In this document: in pieces, positions 13,892 through 21,600 of the stretch
How the letters are laid out: every line of letters starts with the position of its first letter
How positions within the stretch are numbered: position 1 is the first letter of the stretch
Origin: JAVXNW01 sp036645575
GTDB lineage: Bacteria; Bacillota; Clostridia; Christensenellales; Aristaeellaceae
Length of the DNA stretch: 24,352 bases
Reading direction: 5' to 3'
Assembly (NCBI GenBank): GCA_036645575.1
Contig: JAVXNW010000033.1
Coordinates: forward strand, 1 to 24,352
Notes under the pieces: generated by a model
Told to the model about the DNA's origin: nothing
Seen by the model: only the letters and a program-made list of their open reading frames with translations
Databases searched by the model: none
Translations under genes and position numbers: made by a program

Positions 13892-13917
13892 CACCCCGTC
13901 GAGGGTGCTTTTTTATT
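13892..13917 (+). terminator. Intrinsic terminator after the immunity-like island
   Basis: CACCC (13892-13896) pairs with GGGTG (13903-13907), followed by CTTTTTTATT. The stem is short but GC-rich. It would end transcripts from the candidate island promoter and lies within the late gene block, so late transcription must read through it. Confidence 0.65.
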
Positions 13918-13935
13918 GCCCGAAAGGAGGAACCT

Positions 13936-14145
13936 ATGAAGTGTTTTAGGAAAAACCACCCTTGCACGGACCCGGCACCGTGCCCGAACCACCGATTGAT
14001 TCAGGCCGAGACGTACAGCGACTGCACGGTGAGAATCCTCACGTGCCCGGACTGTGGCGCGGTCGAGACGATGTGGTGGCGGAACGATCACCCGCCGGTG
14101 CAGGTGCTGAACACACAAGAACCCCGATCCCTAAGCGTCCCATGA
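13936..14145 (+). CDS. Small Cys/His-rich zinc-ribbon-like protein (69 aa)
   Basis: This 69-residue protein has paired metal-binding motifs: HPCTDPAPCPNH in the first third and CPDCG in the middle (TCPDCGAVETMWW), so a zinc ribbon or knuckle is likely. AAAGGAGG lies 5 nt before the ATG. The gene sits between two intrinsic terminators, the second of which overlaps its stop codon, so it is an isolated cassette. No function is recognised; a nucleic-acid-binding accessory protein is possible. Confidence 0.65.
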   Translation: MKCFRKNHPCTDPAPCPNHRLIQAETYSDCTVRILTCPDCGAVETMWWRNDHPPVQVLNTQEPRSLSVP

Positions 14146-14160
14146 AGGGATGCTTTTTTA
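14133..14160 (+). terminator. Intrinsic terminator overlapping the zinc-ribbon gene stop
   Basis: AAGCGTCCC (14133-14141) pairs with GGGATGCTT (14147-14155) with one G-U pair, followed by a T-run. The stop codon of the preceding gene (14143-14145) lies in the loop. It is placed 19 nt before the holin start codon, again inside the late block. Confidence 0.7.
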
Positions 14161-14178
14161 ATTGGAAGGAGTGAACCC

Positions 14179-14610
14179 ATGAAAAAGATTTTCTGCGTCC
14201 TGTTCATCCTTGCGCTGACGTGCGCGCCCGCCTTTGCGGAGGCCGTGTCCCCCATATCCCCTGCCGCCATCGACCTAACGCCGCTGTTTCAGGCGGTGAT
14301 CGCGGTGTTGGCCGCGCTGATCACCGGGAAGCTGCTGCCGTGGATCAAGGTGCGAACCAATGAAGTCCAGCGCGAACGGCTGGCGGCCATCGTGCACACG
14401 CTGGTCTACGCAGCCCAGCAATTGTACAAAAATGGCGAGATCCAAGACCGACTGGACTATGTACAGGAGGGGCTGCTGGAGCGCGGATATACGGCGGATC
14501 GGGATGCGATTGAGGCAGCTGTCCGGGAACTGAAACTGGCAGACGGATTGTTTATCGCTCAAGAAGCCATGGTGCTTCCGCAAAGCGAGGGAGGGAACGA
14601 CGATGAATGA
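14179..14610 (+). CDS. Holin, LL-H family
   Basis: This 143-residue protein has a signal-like N-terminus (MKKIFCVLFILALTCAPAFAEA), a membrane segment (LFQAVIAVLAALITGKLLPWI, ~residues 33-53) and the long charged helix typical of LL-H-type holins (VRTNEVQRERLAAIVHTLVYAAQQLYKNGEIQDRLDYVQEGLLERGY). Such proteins permeabilise the membrane to release endolysin at the end of infection. The ATG is 7 nt after GGAAGGAG. Its place, between the MuF island and the scaffold gene, is unusual because lysis genes usually follow the tail genes; no endolysin is visible in the window. Its last codons overlap the scaffold gene. Confidence 0.8.
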   Translation: MKKIFCVLFILALTCAPAFAEAVSPISPAAIDLTPLFQAVIAVLAALITGKLLPWIKVRTNEVQRERLAAIVHTLVYAAQQLYKNGEIQDRLDYVQEGLLERGYTADRDAIEAAVRELKLADGLFIAQEAMVLPQSEGGNDDE

Positions 14611-15082
14611 AGACGAGAAGACGGAGGCTCAGGATCAGGGAGCGGTTGTGCCCGCCGAAACAACGGAAGCGCAGGCTCCGGCAGCGCAGGCTGCCGAGGA
14701 AAAATCGCAAGCCGCGACTGCCACGACCGAGCCGGAAAAGCCCGCCGATACCCAGACGCCCGACGAACTGACCGCCGCCCGTGGCCAATTGACCAAGGCG
14801 CTGGAACTGGCGCTGAATGCCGAGGCGCGCGCCGCCGCTGCCGGGTTGGGCGTCCGCGCCGACCGCGTTCGGTACACGGTAAAATTGGCGGATTTGAGCG
14901 GCATCGACCTCGGAGAGGAAGGAGCCTGCGAAAAGGTGAGTGCGGCGATCTCAAAGGTCCTTGAGGTTATGCCGGAGCTCAAGGGCGGCGCGGGCACCGG
15001 GAGCCTGGGCAATCCCCCAAGACAGCAGCTCACGCCCCAAGATACCGCCGTACAGGAGTTCAGGCGCGGCCTGAACGGCTAA
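14603..15082 (+). CDS. Capsid scaffolding protein
   Basis: This 159-residue protein has an Ala/Glu/Gln/Pro-rich, unstructured N-terminal half (EDEKTEAQDQGAVVPAETTEAQ) and a helical C-terminal half (LTAARGQLTKALELALNAEARAAAAGLGVRADRVRYTVKLADLSGIDL...VSAAISKVLEVMPELK). The pattern matches scaffold proteins that precede the capsid gene in Firmicutes siphophages. It would guide assembly of the capsid protein and then leave or be degraded. Start ATG follows GGGAGGG by 8 nt. No separate head protease gene is seen near it. Confidence 0.7.
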   Translation: MNEDEKTEAQDQGAVVPAETTEAQAPAAQAAEEKSQAATATTEPEKPADTQTPDELTAARGQLTKALELALNAEARAAAAGLGVRADRVRYTVKLADLSGIDLGEEGACEKVSAAISKVLEVMPELKGGAGTGSLGNPPRQQLTPQDTAVQEFRRGLNG

Positions 15083-15097
15083 GAGAGGATGATGGAA

Positions 15098-16042
15098 ATG
15101 CCCAACAACATTGAGTATGCCAAGATTTTCAACACCGAGCTTGATAAGCAGATGGTGCCCCTGCTGGTGACCGGGTGGATGGAGCAAAACGCGGGGCTGG
15201 TGAAATACACGGGCGGCGACGAGGCCAAGATTCCGTCCATCGCCATGGACGGCTTGGGCGACTACAACCGCGCCACCGGCTACCCGGAGGGCAGCGCGTC
15301 GCTGACCTACCAGACGGTCAAGCTGACCAAAGACCGCGCTCAGGGATTCAACTTTGACGCAATGGAAGTGGACGAATCCAACTTCCTGTTCACGGCGGGC
15401 AACATCATGGGCGAGTTCCAGCGCACCCGAGTGGTGCCGGAGGTGGACGCCTACCGCATCAGCAAGATTAGCGCCCTGGCCGGAGCGAACGTCCGCGAGT
15501 ACACGCCCGCCGCCGCGTCCGTATTCAAGGAGTTGCTCGCCGACATTGGCGCGGTGCAGGATCAGATCGGCGACAGCGAACCGCTGATCATCATGATGGC
15601 GATTCCGGTCTGCACCATGCTCAGCCAGTCGAGCGAGCTGTCCAAGAAGCTGGATGTGACTGATTTTGCCCAGGGCGGCATCACCACCAAAGTGCGCTCG
15701 CTGGATGGCATCCCCATCCTGCGCGTACCCAGCACCCGCATGAAATCCAAGTATGTTTTTTACGATGGGCGCACCGCATCGGACGGCGCGTCAACCAACC
15801 CTACGCCCAACCAACTGGTCGGCGGCTTCGCGGCGGCGGCAGGCGCGGCGAACATCAATTGGATCATCCTGCACAAGAGCGCGCCCATCGCCGTGTGTAA
15901 GACCGACGTGACCCGCGTGTTCGACCCCACGACCTACCAGAAGGCCAACGCCTGGCACGTGGACTACCGCAAATTCCACGACCTTTGGATTCCGAACAAC
16001 AGGCTGCCCGGCGTGTTCGTCAACCGCAAGGCAGCCACCTGA
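15098..16042 (+). CDS. Major capsid protein (HK97-fold type)
   Basis: This 314-residue protein starts MPNNIEYAKIFNTELDKQM, a typical start of a large capsid family of Firmicutes phages, with conserved continuation GLVKYTGGDEAKIPSIAMDGLGDYNRATGYPEGSASLTYQTV and RAQGFNFDAMEVDESN (E-loop and following). The C-terminal half (KFHDLWIPNNRLPGVFVNRK) is also typical. ATG 15098 sits 9 nt after AGAGAGG; ATG 15089 or 15092 are too close to it. The next gene starts by ATGA-like overlap at 16042. Confidence 0.88.
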   Translation: MPNNIEYAKIFNTELDKQMVPLLVTGWMEQNAGLVKYTGGDEAKIPSIAMDGLGDYNRATGYPEGSASLTYQTVKLTKDRAQGFNFDAMEVDESNFLFTAGNIMGEFQRTRVVPEVDAYRISKISALAGANVREYTPAAASVFKELLADIGAVQDQIGDSEPLIIMMAIPVCTMLSQSSELSKKLDVTDFAQGGITTKVRSLDGIPILRVPSTRMKSKYVFYDGRTASDGASTNPTPNQLVGGFAAAAGAANINWIILHKSAPIAVCKTDVTRVFDPTTYQKANAWHVDYRKFHDLWIPNNRLPGVFVNRKAAT

Positions 16043-16317
16043 TGAACGCCCTTGAGACGCTGCGCGCCATGCTGCAGGAGGACGGCGAGTGCCGGACGCT
16101 CAGCGACGCGCAGCTGCAGGCGTGCCTTTTGCGCGCGGGCGGTGATGTGGCTGGCGCGGCCTATTTCGGCGCGCTGATCAAGGCCGAATCCTCCGGAATG
16201 GTGCTGCCGGACGGCACGACACTTCCGGACAACCGGGCGTATTGGCTATCCATCGCGCAGATGTACCGCCCCAATCGGGGCGGCGCGCTGCCGCGCGCGG
16301 ATGATATGCGGAGGTGA
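16042..16317 (+). CDS. Head-tail connector protein, small
   Basis: This 91-residue protein lies immediately after the capsid gene, with its ATG overlapping the capsid stop. It is helical (LETLRAMLQEDGECRTLSDAQLQACLLRAGGDVAGAAYFGALIKAES) and ends with YWLSIAQMYRPNRGGALPR, the shape of short adaptor proteins (gp15/gp6-like) that bind the portal ring. Function by position and size; sequence family not certain. Confidence 0.65.
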   Translation: MNALETLRAMLQEDGECRTLSDAQLQACLLRAGGDVAGAAYFGALIKAESSGMVLPDGTTLPDNRAYWLSIAQMYRPNRGGALPRADDMRR

Positions 16318-16321
16318 TGTC

Positions 16322-16729
16322 ATGCCGATGGAGCACCCCTGCCAGATCCGCGAGCGGATGCGGCGGGCGCTGGGCAATTTGGGGCGCACGGCGGGCACGG
16401 TCTATCGGCTCGACCGTGATTCGTTCGGCGGCATACTGGCCACGCGCACCGAGATCGGACGCGTGGCCGGATACCCGTACAGCAAGGCGCGGGCGATGGG
16501 CAACATTGTGATCGCGCTGCCGGGTCAGATGGACGATGGCGACCAAGGCGAATATGTCATGGTCTTATACGGCTGCAAGTCACCCAAGCGCGAGATTACC
16601 GCGCACTACGACCCGCCCGCGTCACAGGCAGGGGATCAATTGACGCTGGACGACGGGCGTGCCTACCAAATCACCTCGGTGCGAGATATGGCCGGGGCGT
16701 ATCATGTATATCAGGTCAGGGGGCTATAA
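16322..16729 (+). CDS. Head closure / head-tail joining protein
   Basis: This 135-residue, mostly beta-stranded protein with pattern GTVYRLDRDSFGGILATRTEIGRVAGYPY and YVMVLYGCKSPKREITAHYDPPASQAGDQLTLDDGRAYQITSVRDM resembles stopper (gp16-like) head-tail joining proteins. The ATG at 16322 follows GGAGGTGATGTC. It stops one base before the next ATG (16731). The role would be closing the filled head and docking the tail. The family call is by pattern and position. Confidence 0.65.
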   Translation: MPMEHPCQIRERMRRALGNLGRTAGTVYRLDRDSFGGILATRTEIGRVAGYPYSKARAMGNIVIALPGQMDDGDQGEYVMVLYGCKSPKREITAHYDPPASQAGDQLTLDDGRAYQITSVRDMAGAYHVYQVRGL

Positions 16730-16730
16730 C

Positions 16731-17075
16731 ATGGCCAGCGGGCTGAAATTTGACCCCGCGCAGATGTTGCGCAATCTGGACGGTTTGCAGCAGCGGCGGT
16801 TGTACGCGCTCGAGGTCGCCGGACAAGTCGGCGCGGCGAAGATGGAGACCCAAGCCAAGACCTGTGCGCCGTGGCAAGACCGCACCGGCTTTGCGCGCGG
16901 CACCATTCAGGGCAAATGCGAGCGCCGGGAGTACGGCGTGCGCATTACGCTGTCAAGCGGCGTGTACTACGCGGCATACTTGGAATTTGCGATGAAAAAG
17001 CGCTGGGCTATCCTGTGGCCGACGATGGTCAAGATGGGGCCGGAGATCCTCCGGCAGATTGCGAGGATCAAATGA
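16731..17075 (+). CDS. Neck / tail completion protein (HK97 gp10-like)
   Basis: This 114-residue protein is of the HK97 gp10-like pattern: N-terminal helix (RLYALEVAGQVGAAKMETQAKT), CAPWQDRTGFARGTIQGK, a VRITLSSGVYYAAYLEFAMKKRWAILWPTM core with YAAYLEF conserved, and a final helix. These proteins sit between head and tail. It begins one base after the previous stop and overlaps the next start (ATGA at 17072). Confidence 0.75.
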   Translation: MASGLKFDPAQMLRNLDGLQQRRLYALEVAGQVGAAKMETQAKTCAPWQDRTGFARGTIQGKCERREYGVRITLSSGVYYAAYLEFAMKKRWAILWPTMVKMGPEILRQIARIK

Positions 17076-17410
17076 CGCTGGCCGAAAAGACGATTACGGT
17101 GCTGGCGAGCGCCGGGCTTGACGCGCGCAAGCCCGCCAACTATGTGGGCGGCTGCAAAAGCCCCTACATCGTGGTGCAGGACGCGGGCGCGCAGCCGATG
17201 GGCAAATCCACCTGCAGGCGCACGGTGGTGCTGTACGGTTACGCGCCATACAATCAGCCGGCGCTGCTGGCCGATATGCTGGCTACGGCTAAGGCGGTCA
17301 TGGCGGCAATGCCTGCGCTGCGCCTAACGATGGCGAGCGAAGAGACGGTGGATGACGCGTGCAAGGCACTTACCGCCAATTTGACTTATACGGCGCTGTG
17401 CGCCAAGTGA
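17072..17410 (+). CDS. Tail terminator-like protein
   Basis: This 112-residue protein begins MTLAEKTITVLASAGLDARKPANYVGGCKSPYIVVQDAG and continues with KSTCRRTVVLYGYAPYNQPALLADMLATAKAVMAAM. The YIVVQD and helix-strand pattern with a final TYTAL strand is that of tail-terminator (gp17/U-like) proteins that cap the tail tube. The assignment rests on position between neck protein and tail tube and on size. Confidence 0.65.
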   Translation: MTLAEKTITVLASAGLDARKPANYVGGCKSPYIVVQDAGAQPMGKSTCRRTVVLYGYAPYNQPALLADMLATAKAVMAAMPALRLTMASEETVDDACKALTANLTYTALCAK

Positions 17411-17423
17411 AGGAGTGATTGAT

Positions 17424-17981
17424 TTGACATTGCTTGAGGGCGGAAATATCGCAAATGTGGAGCGCATCAAGGTCGTAACGATCGAGGCGACGCCCAAGAC
17501 CTATGTGTTTGAAACTACGACCAGCGCCACGTTCACGGCGGCGTTGAGCGCGGGCGCGGAAACGGAGCTGCGCGTTAAGAACACGATGCACGGCCTTTTG
17601 CGCACGGAGGACTTGGTAAAGGGGTACGACCTGGAATTGCAGGATCAGAAACTGCTCCCCCAGATTTTTGCCCTGGTGGACGGCGGGGTCTATACCGCCA
17701 AAACCGGCGTGACAGGCGATAAATACGAAGCGCCGGTGGCGGGCGCGTCGGTGAACCGCACGAAGTTCGACGCGTATCTGTACACCTCGGATCGCGACAG
17801 CGATGGCGACGCGTTGGCGTACCACGAGTGGAAATTCCCGTCCTGCAAGGGCAAGCCGGTGGACGGCAGCTTCAAGGATGGCGAGTTTGCCACCAATACC
17901 TACAAGCTCGCCTCGCGCCCGGCCAAGGGCGTGAGTCCCATGGTGATGCAGCGCATCGACGCGCTGCCGGAAGTGGTGTAA
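17424..17981 (+). CDS. Major tail (tube) protein
   Basis: This is a 185-residue beta-rich protein with KVVTIEATPKTYVFETTTSATFTAALSAGAETELRVKN and VTGDKYEAPVAGASVNRTKFDAYLYTSDRDSDGDALAYHEWKFPSCKG, typical of siphophage tail tube subunits with 'PKTYVF..' sheet and a 'FDAYLYT' strand. AAGGAG lies 8 nt before TTG 17424, which I take as the start; GTG 17415 overlaps that site. It forms stacked hexamers around the tape measure. Confidence 0.8.
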   Translation: MTLLEGGNIANVERIKVVTIEATPKTYVFETTTSATFTAALSAGAETELRVKNTMHGLLRTEDLVKGYDLELQDQKLLPQIFALVDGGVYTAKTGVTGDKYEAPVAGASVNRTKFDAYLYTSDRDSDGDALAYHEWKFPSCKGKPVDGSFKDGEFATNTYKLASRPAKGVSPMVMQRIDALPEVV

Positions 17982-18051
17982 AGGCGCGAATTAACTGAAA
18001 CAAGGCACACCGTAACAGCCCCGTACCGGGCGCAATTTGAGGAGGCTTATC

Positions 18052-18498
18052 ATGGGCAATGAAATCGACCTTGCGGCAATCGCCGCGAAACACGGCGTAC
18101 AGGAAATCGAGCTGCCGGGCTGGGACGAGCAGCCTTTTTTCGTTTTGGCCAAACGCCCCACGCTGTACAACATGGCAGCCACCGGCTTTATCCCCAATCC
18201 CCTGCTGGATACGGTGCGCACCATGTTTTTTGCCACCGCCAAAGAAATTGACGTGCTGCCCGCCGACAAGCAGGCCAAGGCGCTGATCCAGATGGCGAAA
18301 TACGCGCTGGTACGCCCCGCCTACGACGAGATTGCGGATGCGGGACTCACACTCACGGACGCGCAACTGCTCACACTCTATGCCTTTGCCACGGGAGGTG
18401 CGGCGGTGCTGGACGCCTTTCGTCGCGCAATGCGCGGAGGAAATGAGCGCGATGGCGCAGCTGTACAAAGCGAGACCCAGCCAACTGGCGGGGATTGA
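18052..18498 (+). CDS. Tail assembly chaperone, upstream (G-like) part
   Basis: This 148-residue protein, start 7 nt after GGAGG, lies between tail tube and tape measure, the place of the tail assembly chaperone. It is mostly helical (DLAAIAAKHGVQEIELPGWDEQPFFVLAKRPTLYNMAATGFIPNPLLD...) and ends QSETQPTGGD. A second frame continues across its stop and contains the conserved DDPYAAWCLDEAITEYT motif of the downstream half. The last codons read GGC GGG GAT TGA; a +1 slip on GGGG would fuse the frames. Confidence 0.75.
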   Translation: MGNEIDLAAIAAKHGVQEIELPGWDEQPFFVLAKRPTLYNMAATGFIPNPLLDTVRTMFFATAKEIDVLPADKQAKALIQMAKYALVRPAYDEIADAGLTLTDAQLLTLYAFATGGAAVLDAFRRAMRGGNERDGAAVQSETQPTGGD

Positions 18499-18694
18499 CG
18501 ACCCCTACGCGGCGTGGTGCTTGGACGAGGCGATCACCGAATACACGATGCGCAGGCGAGGCAAGCAGCGGCTGAAGCCGCCTGAAACCACCGATAACGC
18601 AGCGCTGATCGCAAAAATGGCGCGAAAGGAGCAATCGCATGATGGACGCGGGCGGGGCGATGGCCTATCTGGATCTGGATGTAACGGGATTTAA
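18452..18694 (+). CDS. Tail assembly chaperone, downstream (T-like) part
   Basis: This frame, +1 to the previous gene, carries MAQLYKARPSQLAGIDDPYAAWCLDEAITEYTMRRRGKQRLKPPE, a pattern found in the downstream half of Firmicutes phage tail chaperones. It may start independently at ATG 18452 (11 nt after GGAGG) or ATG 18443 (2 nt after), both poorly spaced, or be reached by frameshift from the upstream gene. It overlaps the tape measure gene by 56 nt; the last ~18 residues are Gly/Arg/Ser and look like a by-product of overlap. Confidence 0.6.
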   Translation: MAQLYKARPSQLAGIDDPYAAWCLDEAITEYTMRRRGKQRLKPPETTDNAALIAKMARKEQSHDGRGRGDGLSGSGCNGI

Positions 18695-21600
18695 ACGCGG
18701 GATCAGCCTGGCCAAGCAGCTGACGAGCGACCTAAGCAGCCACGCGCTGTCCGCGTCGAGCAAGGTAAAGGCGCTGGGCGGCGCGATGAGCGCGGCGGGC
18801 AAGCTGGGCAGCGGTCTTACGGCGGTGCTGCTCAGCGCCGGAACGGCGGCGGGCACGATGTCCGTGCATCTGGATACGGCGGCGCGCAAGGTGGCCACGA
18901 TCGCGGACGCGCAGGTGATGAGCCTCGGCCAGATCAAAAATGAAACGCGCGCGCTCGGCGCGGAGCTGGGCGTAATGCCCAATCAGCTCAACGAGGCGCT
19001 GTACAACACGATCTCCGCCACCAACGATACCGCGAGCGCCATGGGCACCGTAGAAATCGCTACCAAAGCAGCAGTCGGAGGTTTTACCGACGCCACGACC
19101 GCCGTGGACGGTCTGACCACGGTAACGAACGCCTACGGCATGCAGGGCGCGGCGTCGGTGAAAAAGGTATCGGATCAAATGCTCGTGGCCCAGAACTACG
19201 GGAAAACCACGTTTGGCGAGATCGCGAGCGGCATCGGCAATGTGATCCCGCTGGCGGCGCAATTGCGCATCGGAACCGATGAGCTGTTCGGCGCGATCGC
19301 CGCGCTGACGAGGCGGGGCATCGGCACATCTGAATCGATCACGGGGTTGAAGGCCGCGTTCGGGGGCATCATCAAACCCACCGCCGAGGCGCAGAAACAG
19401 GCCAAGGCGCTGGGGCTATCGTTCAACGCCTCCGCGCTTGAGAGCAAGGGGCTGGCGGGATTTTTGCAGGACGTGGCTCAAAAGACGGGCGGCAGCACCG
19501 AGAAGATGTCCATGCTTTTTGGCAGCGTGGAAGCGCTCAACGCGGTCTTGGCGCTGACCGGAACGGACGGCGCGAAGTATTTTGCAGGCGCGCTTGAGGC
19601 CATGGTCGCCTCGGCGGGCGCGACGGACAAGGCGTTTGAGATGATGGCGGGCGGCGCGGAGGGCACGCTCAGCCGGATCAATGTGCAGGCGAGCAACATC
19701 GCCACCACGTTCGGCGACATCATGCTGCCCGCAATCGGGGACGTGATGAACACGGTTGAGGGGATGCTCGCGGGTTTCCAGCAACTGCCGGAAGCTACGC
19801 AGTCGAGCATCGTCACCATCGCGGCTTGGACGGCGGCGGCGGGGCCGATGCTGCTGATCGGCGGCAAATTGGTGTCAACCATCGGGGCGCTGATCGGCGT
19901 GATGAGCGGCCCGGCGGGCTGGGTTGCGCTGGGCGTGGCGGGCATCGCCGCGCTGACGATGGGTCTGGACGCGTTGGCAAACAACGCGTCCACGGTGGGC
20001 AACACCGTGAACGCCGCGTTTGATCGCATGGACAAGGCGCGCGTGGACGAAATCTCCGGCAAGATTCAGGCGGCGGTGTCGATCGAGGTAACGGGCGGCG
20101 AAACCGGCCTGCAGGCGCAGATCGACACGCAGTATCAGGGGATCATCGACAAGCTCAAGACGGGCGGTGTGGTGACGCCGGGGGATGCGGCGGCGGTCAA
20201 CACCAACGTCAACAGTCTGATCGACACGGCCATGGCGGGCGTGGACATCGCGGCCAATTCAAGCATCACCCAGCTGCAGGCGCAGCTGGACAGCGGCGTG
20301 ATCGACGCGAAAACCTACAAAGATCAGTGCGATCAGATTATCGCGGATGCCGAGGCGACCAAGGCGGGCCTCGAAGCTGTGCGCACGCAATCCAAGACTG
20401 CGGTGGACGGCCTCGTGGGCGACGCGAGCACCACGGCGGTGGACGCCGAAACGGCGCTCAATAAAATATCCGAGGCGGCAGGCAAGGCGGTTGAATCGAT
20501 AAACGGCATGGGCGATCTGCTCACCATCGGCTCACTCTATGACGTGATCCGGGATAAACTGACGGACGGCAAGGCCGACGGGCAAGAACAGACCGATAGC
20601 CTGTCAAGCCGGATCGAGACGTGGGTCGCGGGCGAAAAAACCAAAATTGAGGAGGCCATCAACGGACAGATTGTGGCGCTCAACGTGAACGACGCCGACT
20701 ACACCCAAAAGGTCGAGTCCATCAAAACGCAGGGCGCGCAGATGATGGACTCGCTCAAGGCGGTGCAGGCCGATTCCACAACCTGGCTGGTGGAAAACAG
20801 CGGACGAGCAACAGAGGCCGTGCAGGCCAATATGGACGAGCTGGACGCGATTGAGCAGCGCGCCATGGAGGTAAGCGCCAAGATCGCCGAAGCGACGCAG
20901 ACCCAAAAATCGCTGCAGGAAAAGAACGTGCAGCGTGTCAAAGAGGGCAGCGTGCGCGACGAGGGCACACTCACGCAGACGGTCGGGACGGTGTACTCGG
21001 GCCACAAATCGCAGAAAAAAGACATTGAGACGCGCAGGCAACAGGCCATGGACGAGCTGAATAATTCCAGTCTGACCGGCGACGAATACGCGGCACAGGC
21101 GCAGGCCATCGCGGATCAGTACGCCGCCGAAAATCAGAACCTGATGGCAGCGTATCAGCAGAATTTGGGCGAGCTGCTGGCGGGCATCGCGGAGGCGTTC
21201 CCCGAATACAGCCAGCAGATCACCGATGCGTATGACAAACTGGATATAGCCAAGCTGGCGGAAGGCCTGATCGCGCAGCTCAATTCGGGCGAAGTGTCGA
21301 TGCCTGAGGCCGACCTCGCTAATCTGGCCGAGGGACTGGGCATTACGCCGGATGCGCTCAGCCAAGCCATATCGCAGGGGCTGACGATGGACGACCCATC
21401 CGCGCTGATCAACAGCCTAGGCGGCCTGAAGGATCAGTTGGCAGGCGAGGCCACCCAAGTGCTCCAAGGCGGCGAGGGCGCGGACTTTGGCCCTATGGGT
21501 GAGCTGCTGGCGGGCATGATCCAGGCGGGCATGTTCGATGGAATCGACGGACTCGATATGACGGACGGCGAGGCAAAACTCGCGGCTATGATGGGCGAGC

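Noticed and set aside
18001..18045. Gap before the tail chaperone (CACACCG ... GTACCGGGC) as another copy of the repeated hairpin element
   Set aside because: It shares short words only; the CACCG/CGGTG outer pairing and the CGGAA tail are missing.
20604..21365. Minus-strand frame of 253 codons opposite the tape measure gene
   Set aside because: Its length follows from the biased codon use of the tape measure coiled-coil region; no independent evidence.
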